Positions 43,865 through 53,248 of a DNA stretch of 64,000 nucleotides are shown here, piece by piece (position 1 is the first letter of the stretch; every line of letters begins with the position of its first letter). Origin of the DNA: an uncultured Prevotellaceae bacterium (lineage in GTDB: Bacteria > Bacteroidota > Bacteroidia > Bacteroidales > Bacteroidaceae); the NCBI GenBank assembly GCA_947168045.1, contig CAMVKN010000001.1, positions 186,001 to 250,000 on the forward strand, read 5' to 3'. The translations under genes and the position numbers were made by a program. The notes below the pieces were generated by a model. That model saw nothing but the letters and a program-made list of their open reading frames with translations, was not told where the DNA came from and did not search any database.

Positions 43865-45126
43865 ATGGTTCCGTCCGCACGGCGCACGATGTTCACGCCA
43901 CTGCGCAGACTGCCCTGCCGACGTCCCTGGAGGTCGTAATACTGAACGGTAGACGAGGGCTGACCGGTGTAGGGCTGACTGATGCCATCGGTGACGACTC
44001 GCTCTATCTTCAGCGACGAGAGACGGTTGCCCCACGCGCCCATGCGCTGCATCTCACTGTCGGTCCATGAGTTACTGCTGCCCGTGAGGTCGGTGCCAGC
44101 GTAGGCCGTCAGCTGATAGCCTGGCTCCATACGGAAGGAAGCGATGTCCTTGTCGGTGATGCCGTGTGCCGAGAGCTCGCCCATGCAGTAGACGCCCTCG
44201 GGCAGGCTGACGGCATAGCCCCCGAAGCCATTCTCGCTATAGAGGGTGATGACGGCATCGTCGTCAGCAGGTCCGGGGAACACGCGGTTGATGGCCGAGG
44301 CCCAGCGGTTCAGGTTCCACGTCTCATCGTTGTAGACCCATACGAAGCCACCCACCACGCCCTGCTCGTCGCGCCATGTCTCCATCTGGCTGATGCTGAC
44401 CGTCATGTCGCTCTGATAGTTGGTGCGCCCAGCATGCACGGGCAGTCCGCCTATCTGCCAATCGCGGGGATTGTTATAGGCGCCACCGTCATAGCACTGT
44501 ATGAGCACGCGGTCGCAGGCACCCGGACGCTGAGCGTTGAGCTGAGTGACCAGCCCCTGCCAGAAGCTCTTCTGGGTATAGGGAGCCACGGTGGTGAGAT
44601 AGCCCAGGTCGTACATCATGGTATGGAACGCCACTGCGGCGCCGACATCATAGCAGTGCTCATCGTCGTTGTTCACGGCGTCGATGCCGGGCAGCGCCTC
44701 CTTCAGGGCCTTGAAGTTACGGTAGAGGATGGACTGAGGCCCGGTGCCCTGTGCGGCAATGAGCGACTTGATGCGGTTGTACGACTCATTGCCCCATCCG
44801 CCTATACATATCTCTATACGGCTGATGCCCGTGGGCCATGTCTTCAGCGCCTTCACATCGTCGGCATAGTAGGGCTGCTCGTTGGCAAAGACATACTGAC
44901 CGTTGCGGCAGATGGTCTCGCCGTCGGTGGTCAGCGTGCCGTCGCTCTCGACACTGACATTGAACAGGATGACACAGGTGAAGCCCGAGTTCTTGAGCTT
45001 TGTCACCGTCTGTGGACGCTCGCGGCGTATATGGCCACCCACATAGACGCTGCTCAGGCCCTGTGCCATGAGCTGGTCGGCGATGGCCAGCATGAGCAGC
45101 AATGCAGCAAATAGCTTCTTCATCAT
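43846..45126 (-). CDS. GH18-like glycosidase with beta/gamma-crystallin-like domain
   Basis: 426 residues; signal peptide ends 'ADQLMAQ' (ATG at 45126, or 45123). The TIM-barrel part contains 'IDAVNNDDEHCYD', which aligns with the GH18 motif DxxDxDxE as Asp149, Asn152, Asp154 and Glu156. The acid Glu is present but the second Asp is Asn. 'ICIGGWGNE' matches the GH18 'GG' strand. A beta/gamma-crystallin-like domain (about 285-370, 'ITLYSENGFGGYAVSLPEGVY') follows, then the tail variant 'YYDLQGRRQG...GVNIVRRADGT'. It may be an endo-beta-N-acetylglucosaminidase or chitinase-like protein; a binding-only role is possible. 2 bp from the SusE/F-like gene. Confidence 0.6.
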   Translation of the reverse strand: MMKKLFAALLLMLAIADQLMAQGLSSVYVGGHIRRERPQTVTKLKNSGFTCVILFNVSVESDGTLTTDGETICRNGQYVFANEQPYYADDVKALKTWPTGISRIEICIGGWGNESYNRIKSLIAAQGTGPQSILYRNFKALKEALPGIDAVNNDDEHCYDVGAAVAFHTMMYDLGYLTTVAPYTQKSFWQGLVTQLNAQRPGACDRVLIQCYDGGAYNNPRDWQIGGLPVHAGRTNYQSDMTVSISQMETWRDEQGVVGGFVWVYNDETWNLNRWASAINRVFPGPADDDAVITLYSENGFGGYAVSLPEGVYCMGELSAHGITDKDIASFRMEPGYQLTAYAGTDLTGSSNSWTDSEMQRMGAWGNRLSSLKIERVVTDGISQPYTGQPSSTVQYYDLQGRRQGSLRSGVNIVRRADGTIVKRMR

Positions 45127-45128
45127 TC

Positions 45129-46052
45129 TTATCTCCTTATGACTTTAACCGTTGTCCCGTCAGCACGGCGGACGACGTTCAGGCCGCTGTGCAGACCATC
45201 GAGCCTGCGCCCCATGAGGTCATAGTAAACGCCGGTTGATGTGGGTTGTGCGGCATTGGACTGACTGATGGCGTTAGTGCCCTGCTCCTCAAGGGTGCGA
45301 CTGCCGCTGGTGAGCAGCTCGGCGTGGATGGTCTCACGCAGCAGGTCGACGGTGATGCGGTAGGTGCCCTGCTTGGACACATGCCACTTGTCGTCGCTGC
45401 CGCCGCGGCGCACCTGCTCAGCCTCCAGGATGTCCTCGCCGTGCGTGTAGGGGTGCAGCTCACGCGGTCCCCAGGTCATCTGGCCCTCCAGCTTGAAGTA
45501 GCCCGGCTCTACGCCGCCGTAGTCGCCCAGCTCGCCCGTCCAGGTGAACAGGTAGGGGTTGTCGTGGTCGCGCAGGAAGGGCAGCATGTTGTCACGCTTC
45601 CACTCCGTGTCGTCGCTGCCGCCGGGGAAGGCGCTGCCAGCAATGAGCAGCTCGTTCCACGGCAAGAAGAGCTCGCCGGTGATACGCCGGCTCTTTGTGT
45701 CGACGAGGAAGTAGTAGGTGTCCTCCTGGAAGGGCACCACCCATCCGGGCTGCTCGGCATCGGAGGTGACGACGTAGGTCAGACCGAAGTTGATGAGATA
45801 GGAGTCGACCAGCTGCGGGCGCAGGAACTGCGTGGTGCCCTGCTGATAGACGTCAGTGGTCATCACCTTCAGCTCGCCGGCGTTCAGGGGCCCGGTGAAG
45901 CGGAAGAGGCCGTCAGGGCGCTTCTCCAGCTGCTGCGTGCCGCCGGGCACGGCCGAACCAGTGGCCCACAGGGCATCGTAGCCCTGGGCCCTGGCCGTCC
46001 TTGTCATCAAGAGGGCAAGGACTATCGTGATATAGAAAATGGTTCTTTTCAT
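45129..46052 (-). CDS. SusE/SusF-like outer-membrane glycan-binding protein
   Basis: 307 residues from the ATG at 46052 ('MKRTIFYITIVLALLMTRTARAQ' signal peptide; a longer frame would start inside the previous gene). Three short beta-domains of SusE/F type: 'ALWATGSAVPGGTQQLEK', 'LLIAGSAFPGGSDDTEW', and the final 'WHVSKQGTYRITVDLL'. The tail is 'YYDLMGRRLD...GLNVVRRADGT'. Such proteins bind starch or other glycans at the cell surface. It follows the GH31 gene by 10 bp and precedes the GH18-like gene by 2 bp. It is a paralogue of 61475-62206, which also sits directly after a GH31 gene. No lipobox cysteine is evident. Confidence 0.75.
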   Translation of the reverse strand: MKRTIFYITIVLALLMTRTARAQGYDALWATGSAVPGGTQQLEKRPDGLFRFTGPLNAGELKVMTTDVYQQGTTQFLRPQLVDSYLINFGLTYVVTSDAEQPGWVVPFQEDTYYFLVDTKSRRITGELFLPWNELLIAGSAFPGGSDDTEWKRDNMLPFLRDHDNPYLFTWTGELGDYGGVEPGYFKLEGQMTWGPRELHPYTHGEDILEAEQVRRGGSDDKWHVSKQGTYRITVDLLRETIHAELLTSGSRTLEEQGTNAISQSNAAQPTSTGVYYDLMGRRLDGLHSGLNVVRRADGTTVKVIRR

Positions 46053-46062
46053 TGTTCGTGTG

Positions 46063-48513
46063 TTAATGACTAATGACCTTATGCGAGGTCTGGGTACCGT
46101 CGGGCCAGGTGATGCGCACCACATGAGGACCCATGGGACGGTCGATGGGACGGCCCTGCAGGTCGAAGTACTGCAGTGAGCGTTGAGGGGTGAGGGATGA
46201 GGAGCTGATGCCGTTGGTGGTGTGGCTCAGCGTCACGGTCAGCTGCTGTGCACACGAGGTTGTCGGCACATTGACGGTGACGGTCTTCGCCGTGGCGTCA
46301 TAGCTCCAGTCGGTGGTTATCTCACCATTGACGGCGACCGTCAGCGGCTGCTCCTCGAGCAGGAACAACAGCTGGTAGGCACGCTCGGTGACCATGCCGT
46401 CGAAGGCACCCTGACGGGGAGCGATGACAACGGTGGTGGCCAAGCCCGTGCGCTGCTGGCTGATGGCGGTGGTGGTGTAGGCACCCGTGGCGTATTCCTG
46501 TGTGTCGCCGGCATCCTCATAGAGCTGTGTGCTGCCGCTGGTTCCCGGTGCCAGCTTCAGCAGCAGCTGCTGCGGGGCACTCTTCAGGTTCTGCACCTGC
46601 GGGTTGCACACGATGATGGCCCCGGCCTTGATAAAGTAAGGAATCTCCTCCTCGGTATAGCTGTCAGCCAGGATGCGGCCACCGCTGACCAGCCTGTTGC
46701 GGCACACGTCGTACCACTGTCCCTGTGGCAGCCACGTGCGGCGGAAAGCCATGCCGTCAGCCTCGGCGGCGGTGACGATGGGTGCGACGAGGATGTCGTC
46801 GCCAAACATATACTCACCCTCCTGCCGGTAGGCCTCGTTCTCCTCGGGCCACTCATAGTAGAGCGGTCGACAGATGCTGATGCCCGTGTCGTAAGCCTGA
46901 CGTGCGGCGGTGTAGATGTAGGGCATGAGCTCATAGCGCAGGTTGACGCAGGCCAGCAGCTGCTCGAAGTTGGGCATCATCCAGATGCGCCGCTCGTTGC
47001 CCCACTGGTTGGCGCCGTGGGTGCGGAAGATGGGCGAGAAGACGCCAAACTGCATCCAGCGCAGCAGCAGCTCGGGGTTGGTGGTGGGTGTAATCTGCAA
47101 GTGTCCGCCCAGGTCGTGGCCCCAGTAGCCGAAGCACACGTTAGCGGCGGTGGCGGTGAAATAGGGCTGGAAGGCCAGCGAGCCAAAGGTACTATAGGTA
47201 TCGCCTGAGAAGCCGATGGGATAGCGGTGCGAGCCCAGTCCGCCCCAGCGGTGGAAGATGAGCGGGCGGCGCTCCGGACGGTTCAGGCGCATATCGTTGA
47301 AGAACACATGGTTGCACCAGAAGGTCTCGCTCAGTCCACTGACGAAGTTGCTGGTGAGGTTCTGCTGCCAGTCAAGCCACCAGAAGTCGACACCCTGCTT
47401 CTCGCGCTCACGAATGATGTGGTCAAACATGGAGCGATAGAAGGTCGAGTCTTCCAGCTGCCAGGGCACGCGGTCGGTGTCCACGGGCATGCCCATGTCG
47501 GTGCGCACCTCATCGAAGTGGTCCTCATGTCTGCCCACGCCGTCGGCGGGATGCAGGTTCAGCGCCACCTTCAGGCCCTGCTGATGCATCCAGCGTATGA
47601 GTCCGTCAGGGTTGGGTATGAGCTGCTTGTTCCATGTCCAGCCCGTCCAGCCATCGAGATGCCAGTCCATGTCGAAAATCATCACGTCGAGGGGGATGTC
47701 GTTCTGCCTGATCTCGTTGGCCAGGTTGATGAAGTCCTGCTGTGAGTAGCGCTGATACTTGCTGTACCAGTAGCCCAGGGCATAGCGTGGCGGCAGCGGC
47801 TGTCGGCCCGCTATCTTGATATAGTCGCCGATGGCCTTCTTGTAGTCGTGCCCATAGCCCATGAAGTACCAGTCGTAGGCATTGGCATCGACGGGAGCGT
47901 CAAACCACTGGATGCCGTCCACCGTCTTGTCGAAGGCGAAGGTGGTGCTGCCGTCGCCACGCTTGGTCTTCGGCGACTCGTCGATGACGGCCCATCCGGC
48001 GCGGCTGATGATGCCGTCCTCGAGGTCCGGTCGCTGGTTGTCGCCACTGCCCGTGTCGAGTGTGCGCTTCGTGCCCTTCAGGTTCAGGGCATCCTCCTTG
48101 CCGGGGTACCACACCACGTCATGCCCTGCCACCGGCAGGGTGATGCTCAGGTTGGTGGGCGACTTCAGCGCGGGGTTGATGGCCGATCCCACCTTGTAGC
48201 GCAGGGTGAGTGCCTCCGTCTCAATGTACAGATAGCCGCCCTCCTCGCGGGTGGTGAACTGCGGTACGGGCAGGCGACGGTTGACCACGGTGAAGGTGGC
48301 ACGGTCCTCGAACTGCTGGCGTGTGCTGAACTGTATGCGTATCATCTGCGGCGTGAGCACGGTGAAGCGTGCCCGTCCGCTGGTGACCACCGCCTCAGCA
48401 GCCGCCTCTGGCGACCACTCCTCGCCAACAGGAGCAGCCTCAGCGCCTGCCACCATGGGGGCCATGGTGAGCAGGCTGAGGCTGATAGACAGAAGGGTTC
48501 TTTTCATCATCAT
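46063..48513 (-). CDS. GH31 family alpha-glycosidase, secreted
   Basis: 816 residues from the ATG at 48513 ('MMMKRTLLSISLSLL' signal; 48510 and 48507 are also possible). GH31 hallmarks: 'DMDWHLDGWTGWTW', 'LALNLHPADG'-type strand, 'FWWLDWQQNLTS' with the probable nucleophile Asp381, 'RWGGLGSHRYPIGFSGDTY' with the acid/base region, and a C-terminal DUF5110-like part ('LYEDAGDTQEYATG'). The 'WLDWQQ' form instead of 'WNDMNEP' puts it in a different GH31 subgroup from 56237-58453. The tail is a divergent 'QYFDLQGRPID...VVRITWPDGT'. Paralogue of 62300-64000. The small acidic-tailed gene ends 4 bp upstream of the start. Confidence 0.9.
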   Translation of the reverse strand: MMMKRTLLSISLSLLTMAPMVAGAEAAPVGEEWSPEAAAEAVVTSGRARFTVLTPQMIRIQFSTRQQFEDRATFTVVNRRLPVPQFTTREEGGYLYIETEALTLRYKVGSAINPALKSPTNLSITLPVAGHDVVWYPGKEDALNLKGTKRTLDTGSGDNQRPDLEDGIISRAGWAVIDESPKTKRGDGSTTFAFDKTVDGIQWFDAPVDANAYDWYFMGYGHDYKKAIGDYIKIAGRQPLPPRYALGYWYSKYQRYSQQDFINLANEIRQNDIPLDVMIFDMDWHLDGWTGWTWNKQLIPNPDGLIRWMHQQGLKVALNLHPADGVGRHEDHFDEVRTDMGMPVDTDRVPWQLEDSTFYRSMFDHIIREREKQGVDFWWLDWQQNLTSNFVSGLSETFWCNHVFFNDMRLNRPERRPLIFHRWGGLGSHRYPIGFSGDTYSTFGSLAFQPYFTATAANVCFGYWGHDLGGHLQITPTTNPELLLRWMQFGVFSPIFRTHGANQWGNERRIWMMPNFEQLLACVNLRYELMPYIYTAARQAYDTGISICRPLYYEWPEENEAYRQEGEYMFGDDILVAPIVTAAEADGMAFRRTWLPQGQWYDVCRNRLVSGGRILADSYTEEEIPYFIKAGAIIVCNPQVQNLKSAPQQLLLKLAPGTSGSTQLYEDAGDTQEYATGAYTTTAISQQRTGLATTVVIAPRQGAFDGMVTERAYQLLFLLEEQPLTVAVNGEITTDWSYDATAKTVTVNVPTTSCAQQLTVTLSHTTNGISSSSLTPQRSLQYFDLQGRPIDRPMGPHVVRITWPDGTQTSHKVISH

Positions 48514-48517
48514 GTTG

Positions 48518-48727
48518 TTAGATGCAGTCCTCCTCCTCTTCCATTTCGTCGTCCCACACTTTTCTTCTGCGGCGCGACAGGCCGTTGCCGGCATTGCCCT
48601 CAGTAGGGTCGTAGTCGAGGGCATCCGTGCCATCAACGGTGGCACGCGGGCTACCTGTCATCAGGGCTGTGACTTCCAGTTGGACCACCCTCATAGCGGG
48701 GGCCTCGGTATATGCTTTCTTTGTCAT
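48518..48727 (-). CDS. Small acidic-tailed protein (paralogue of the one at 14590)
   Basis: 69 residues, no signal peptide. It starts 'MTKKAYTEAPAMRVVQLE' and ends 'LSRRRRKVWDDEMEEEEDCI'. The Arg cluster, Trp-Asp-Asp and acidic end match the protein at 14590-14784, while the centre differs. It lies between the GLUG-repeat gene (24 bp away) and the GH31 start (4 bp away), so it is co-transcribed with a secreted-enzyme operon. Function unknown. Conservation between two distant loci makes a chance frame unlikely. Confidence 0.65.
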   Translation of the reverse strand: MTKKAYTEAPAMRVVQLEVTALMTGSPRATVDGTDALDYDPTEGNAGNGLSRRRRKVWDDEMEEEEDCI

Positions 48728-48751
48728 AAGGCTATCGTGTCTTTTAGTGGG

Positions 48752-51700
48752 TTACTTCATCAGTTGCTTCTTACCGTTCACAATATAGAGACCCTTGGCG
48801 GGCTTTGCCACGCGCTGTCCACTGAGGTTGTAGACGCTGCCGTCCTCAACCACGGTGCCGTCGGCAGCAATGATGCCGGTGGTCTCGCCACCGTCCACCA
48901 CGAATTTCATCACACGGGCTAAGCCACCTGTGGTGTTCTTGAAGTAAGCGCGGAAGCCCTTCAGCTTACCCTCGCCGTTGCTGGGCTGCAGCTTGTTGCC
49001 ATCGGCCACGAAGAGGTCGTTCTCCGGAATCAGAGTGGGCTCGAAGATACCAGTGAACTCCAGGTCTTGGCCTGCTATAACACCCTTGGGGGCATAGGGA
49101 AGGAGTTCCACTCCGGTAAGCTCGATGCCGGTGATAGCCTTGGTGGGCTTCACCAAGTAAGGTACACCATTGACCATAGTCTCTGTTGAAAGAATGGAAC
49201 GGAAGTTTATGGTCTCACCCGAATAGCTGTCTAAAACAGCAACAGTAGCGCCAGCACCGAAAACTGTCTCAATCTGGGCTGGTGTCAGTTCGAACGGAGC
49301 GCAGAAGGTGTTCCAGATGTTGGCCACGGTGGTGCGCTTCAGGGTCAGGTCAGCACCTGTCTGGGCCACGAAGCGGTTGGGGAAGTCCTCGTCCAGCACC
49401 AGTGCCACATCGTAGAGCACGGGGTGAGGAGTGGTGGCTGCAAAGTCCATACGCCATACGTTGTCAGCATCGAAGAGGGCAGCGAAGACGGTGCCGTCGG
49501 TGATGTTGGTAATCTCATTGTTGGCAGCACGGCCGTAGGTACCACTTGCACTATTCGAGGTCGACCAGCAGTTGTTGATGACCTGCTCGTATCCGCGTAC
49601 GAAACCTTCGCATCCGTTGAGTGCACCCGTGTTGTAGCAGTTGGTCATGGTGAAGGCCTTGTGTGCCCAGCCGCTGAAAGCGCCGCCCTCAGCTGTCGAG
49701 TTGATGGCACCCGTGTTGTAGCAGTTCAGGAACTGTGCCCTGCTGTCGGCGTTGGCGTAATTGCAACCCAAGAATCCGCCGGCGTTCTTACTGGTAGCAT
49801 TGACAGTAGCCTCGTTACCGCACTTCTCGATGATGAACGAGCCGCCATTGCCATAAGTTGCGCCGATGAAGGCAGCCACACCCTCTTTACCCGTGAATGA
49901 GCAGGTAGCGTCGATGGTCAGGTTCATGACATGCACGCCATTGGTAGCGCGGTTAATCAGGCCTACGCCCTGCTGGTCCCAGTTCATGATGAGGTTGGAA
50001 ATCTTATGACGCTGTCCGTCGAATGTACCAGCATAATTGTGGTCTTGGTTACCGATGCCGGGGAATGCAGTGATACCTTCCATGTCGATGTCGGCCGTCA
50101 GCTTGGCATTGGCATTGTCGCCCTTGCCCTGGTTGACGAAGAATGCAAACCAGTTCAATTTCTGCTTGTCACTCAGAGGATAATAACTGTTATCCAGTGC
50201 AATGAACTCAGGGTTGGCGTCGTTGCAGACAATATCGTCGTGGCTGTTGGTACACAGACCCGACGCTGTGTCATATTTGTGATTCTCGCGGTTCTGTCCT
50301 TCAGTATTGGAATACTGGGCAGAACCCTTGGCAGTACCATCGCAATAGAGGTCGCCATTCTGATAAACGATAGCGGTTCCGAAGGGCAGGGGTGCTACAT
50401 CGGCATCGGTGCCTAACTTCTGATACCATGCCATGCCGCTCTCGCTCTCATTGTTGATGATATAGGCCAGCTCGCCGCTTGCCACCTGGGCAGCCGTAGC
50501 ATTCTTCTGCTCATTCTGAGAGGCGTTTCCGGCATTGACCACGTAGGTGTGCTTCACATTGCCAGTGTTGCGGGCTATAGAAACAGAACCACTGCTGTAG
50601 GTAAACGCTGAGGCATTGACGATACAGTTCTCAATAGCGATGTTGCTGCCACCGTTGGCATAGCCCAGCAGTCCGCCGTTACCCGTGGCGCTGGGAGTAT
50701 TGATGCTGCCATAGAAGGCACAGTTCTTGATTTTACCATTGTCGTGCATATAGGCACCAATACCGCCGAAGGTGGCATCGCCGCCAGCAGTGCGGCTGAG
50801 AGCGACGTAGCTGACGCAGTTCTCTACCAGTGATGCACCGTGCGAACCGCCGAAGATACCGCCGGCGCAGTTGCCACCTTCATTACTGATGGTGCCGTCG
50901 GTCACCAGATTCATGATGTGTGCACCTGCGATGGTGCGGAAGAGGGCAGCGTTGTGTGCATTGGCGGCATAGCCCAGCGTCACCTTGTGGCCCTGTCCGT
51001 CGAAAGTGCCTTGATAGGCTACACCTTCGCCATCGCCGCCAATCATGTTAGTCTGGTCGCTGAAGTCGATGTCGGCGGTCAGTCTGCCATTGATGTTGCG
51101 TAGCGCTCCTGCCGATTTATGTCCGTTCACCCTTAGGGCAAACCAATTGAGCTGCTGCTTGGTGCCAATCTCATAATAGCCGTCGGTAGCTGGAGTCATA
51201 AACTCGAGGTTGAGTTCGTTACACAGATTCCCATTGATGTTATTGTCGCATAAGCCCCACTCGCCAAAGTGGTGATCATCGCGATTCGACTCATTGGTAT
51301 TCGAGAAAGACAAATCTCCACCCTTAGACGTGCCGTCACAATAGAGGTCACCAACGGCATAGACCACATCAGTGCCAAAGGGCATGGGATAGGCATCGGT
51401 GCCAATTTTCTGATACCAGCTCACATTTTCACTGCTTTTGCCATTCAGTATGTAAGCCATCTCACCACTTGTCAGTCTTGCGTCGTCACTGGCTACCTTA
51501 AAGCAGTTGGTGACAGACGGGTTGTTACGAGCAAAGTCTTGGCTATTACCGTTCATCGTATATGCGCCATTAGGAGCAACGATGCAGTTGAGAAACTTGC
51601 TGTTTGTTCCATTTCCTGCCCAACCTACCAGACCGCCGTTACCTTCGGCATTACCAGTGCTGATTGAGCCATAGAAGGCGCAGTTCTGCAGGGTCACCTT

Positions 51701-52591
51701 ACCTTCCATGTTAGCGAAGAAACCACCGCAGGTAGCATCACCGTTCGAGCCTGTATAGCTGACGGCTGTCTTCACCACCACATTCTCGATGAGGGTGCCA
51801 TCGTTATCGGAGCGACCACCCAGACCGCCTACGCAGTTATTGCCTGCTGAGGTGGCGCTACCCTCTACGACGAGGTTCTTGATGGTGGCTGCGCTAATGT
51901 AAGCAAAGAGACCTGTACGACTTAAACCAGCATTCTCAATGGCAATCTTGATGGTATGGCCCTGTCCGTCGAATTCACCGCGGAAAGGGTATGTCTGCGA
52001 AACGCCGATGGAAGCCAAGCTGCTATTCTTGTAAGCAGTGTAGTCGATGTCGGCTGTCAGCTTGACTTTGTAGCTCACATTGTTGATGTTGTTGCGGTAC
52101 ATGAAAGCCAGCTTGTTCAGATCTTCGGCTGTACCGATGCTGATATAGCCGTCACTTCCTGCTGTCAGGACTTCATACACGCCCGGTTCCCATGAGAGAG
52201 TACCATTATTCGTGTTCAGCGTGATGGTGAAACACTGCCAGTCGGTATTTGTGGGATTCCATTTCCAATCGTTATCCGTTTGGTAGTTGTCGGTTCCTGA
52301 ACCACTCATTGCAACGCCACCGCCTGACGATGAGCGGTAGCCATCCCATCCGCCTTTGGAATTACAAATTTTGAAGCCCTCGCCGCCATTTTTTAGGTAG
52401 CCAGTCCATACATAAACGCCAGGGTCGGTTTCAGTCATTCTTGTGGTTTGGCGAATAGAACCATCGCTAGACCATCCGATAGCTGTAGCATCACCTACCA
52501 AATAAAGTTCTTCCCCGGTTCCAGCCCATGCACTTCCTGCCATCGTGCTACATAGCGCGAGGAGGAACAGGTGTTTGAATAGTTTCTTCAT
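48752..52591 (-). CDS. GLUG-repeat secreted protein with N-terminal SusE/F-like domain
   Basis: 1279 residues; signal peptide 'MKKLFKHLFLLALCSTMAGSAWA'. Residues about 25-110 form a SusE/F-type sugar-binding domain ('LYLVGDATAIGWSSDGS', 'WTGYLKNGGEGFKI'). Three GLUG-type right-handed beta-helix modules follow, each opened by 'F(D/R)G..DGQGH' type motifs ('FDGQGHTIKI', 'FDGQGHKVTL', 'FDGQRHKISN') and containing 'GGLVGWAGNG' repeats. Modules are linked by 'YCDGTSKGGDLSFSN'-type segments. Near the end is 'IWNTFCAPFEL...GFRAYFKN', then the tail 'YNLSGQRVAKPAKGLYIVNG'. Probably a surface adhesin or glycan-binding protein. First gene of a minus-strand run with its own promoter. Confidence 0.8.
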   Translation of the reverse strand: MKKLFKHLFLLALCSTMAGSAWAGTGEELYLVGDATAIGWSSDGSIRQTTRMTETDPGVYVWTGYLKNGGEGFKICNSKGGWDGYRSSSGGGVAMSGSGTDNYQTDNDWKWNPTNTDWQCFTITLNTNNGTLSWEPGVYEVLTAGSDGYISIGTAEDLNKLAFMYRNNINNVSYKVKLTADIDYTAYKNSSLASIGVSQTYPFRGEFDGQGHTIKIAIENAGLSRTGLFAYISAATIKNLVVEGSATSAGNNCVGGLGGRSDNDGTLIENVVVKTAVSYTGSNGDATCGGFFANMEGKVTLQNCAFYGSISTGNAEGNGGLVGWAGNGTNSKFLNCIVAPNGAYTMNGNSQDFARNNPSVTNCFKVASDDARLTSGEMAYILNGKSSENVSWYQKIGTDAYPMPFGTDVVYAVGDLYCDGTSKGGDLSFSNTNESNRDDHHFGEWGLCDNNINGNLCNELNLEFMTPATDGYYEIGTKQQLNWFALRVNGHKSAGALRNINGRLTADIDFSDQTNMIGGDGEGVAYQGTFDGQGHKVTLGYAANAHNAALFRTIAGAHIMNLVTDGTISNEGGNCAGGIFGGSHGASLVENCVSYVALSRTAGGDATFGGIGAYMHDNGKIKNCAFYGSINTPSATGNGGLLGYANGGSNIAIENCIVNASAFTYSSGSVSIARNTGNVKHTYVVNAGNASQNEQKNATAAQVASGELAYIINNESESGMAWYQKLGTDADVAPLPFGTAIVYQNGDLYCDGTAKGSAQYSNTEGQNRENHKYDTASGLCTNSHDDIVCNDANPEFIALDNSYYPLSDKQKLNWFAFFVNQGKGDNANAKLTADIDMEGITAFPGIGNQDHNYAGTFDGQRHKISNLIMNWDQQGVGLINRATNGVHVMNLTIDATCSFTGKEGVAAFIGATYGNGGSFIIEKCGNEATVNATSKNAGGFLGCNYANADSRAQFLNCYNTGAINSTAEGGAFSGWAHKAFTMTNCYNTGALNGCEGFVRGYEQVINNCWSTSNSASGTYGRAANNEITNITDGTVFAALFDADNVWRMDFAATTPHPVLYDVALVLDEDFPNRFVAQTGADLTLKRTTVANIWNTFCAPFELTPAQIETVFGAGATVAVLDSYSGETINFRSILSTETMVNGVPYLVKPTKAITGIELTGVELLPYAPKGVIAGQDLEFTGIFEPTLIPENDLFVADGNKLQPSNGEGKLKGFRAYFKNTTGGLARVMKFVVDGGETTGIIAADGTVVEDGSVYNLSGQRVAKPAKGLYIVNGKKQLMK

Positions 52592-52656
52592 GTCTTGATA
52601 CTTGTTTTTAGTTATAAATTATGGAGTGTGTTGGCTCTGAAGTCACAATCACGATG

Positions 52657-52664
52657 CAAAGATA
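52657..52664 (-). promoter_or_regulatory. Bacteroidetes-type -7 box for the minus-strand GLUG/GH31 run
   Basis: TATCTTTG on the minus strand, 65 bp upstream of the start at 52591. No clear TTG is present at -33. Confidence 0.5.
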
Positions 52665-52910
52665 GCAACAATCTTCGCGCGCACATAAATAAATAAAGAA
52701 TGTATAACCGTGTCTACGGTTGTATTTTGCTTCGACCACTGGCTTTCAGACAGTTAACGAGCCACGGCAGGCAGCGGTGTATAACACTTTTCAACCGCTG
52801 TTGGCCACGGTTCGACACGGTTTCGTTGGACAGATATTATTATCTGAGGGGGATTTCTTTCAACATGTAATTACCATATAATTGACCATGTAATTTATCA
52901 TTAATGGATA

Positions 52911-52939
52911 ATTCGTGGTTCATTCGTGGAAATTCGTGT
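52911..52939. repeat. ATTCGTGG repeats in a gene-free stretch
   Basis: ATTCGTGG at 52911 and 52922 and ATTCGTGT at 52932. Just before them, ATGTAATT, ATATAATT and ATGTAATT recur at 11-12 bp spacing (52865-52895). The 52592-53248 interval holds no convincing gene. Confidence 0.5.
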
Positions 52940-53036
52940 TAAAAGTGAAGCAACTCGACAGATGCTCATAAAGTGCCGCTTTATTCTACCCTACACCATT
53001 CATAACAACAGTATTTGTACGCTTCGCGTCCTCTAA

Positions 53037-53107
53037 AAAACAAAAGAAAACAAAAGAAAACCAACAAAACCGGTTTTATTTTGTTTTTCTGGTTTTATTC
53101 TGTTTTC
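53037..53107. repeat. A-rich/T-rich palindrome, possible terminator
   Basis: AAAGAAAACCAACAAAACC is followed by GGTTTTATTTTGTTTTTCTG, an imperfect long inverted repeat centred on ACCGGT (53069-53074). It could fold into a hairpin in either direction. Confidence 0.45.
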
Positions 53108-53170
53108 GTAAGACCGCTTTGCGGTAGAACACGAGGTGATGAACCATGTAGGCTACAAAGAAATACGAAT

Positions 53171-53229
53171 CCCCCCTTCTGTCCCGAAGGAGGCTACTCT
53201 CAAGTAGCCCCCACGGAGCAGAAGGGGGG
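53171..53229 (-). terminator. Strong GC-rich hairpin after the GLUG gene at 53249
   Basis: CCCCCCTTCTG pairs with CAGAAGGGGGG, with an inner GGCTACT/AGTAGCC stem. It lies 20 bp past the stop of the minus-strand gene. It has the flavour of the GC-rich repeat family and no U-tract, so termination is inferred. Confidence 0.5.
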
Positions 53230-53248
53230 AAGCAGACGAAACAGTGGC

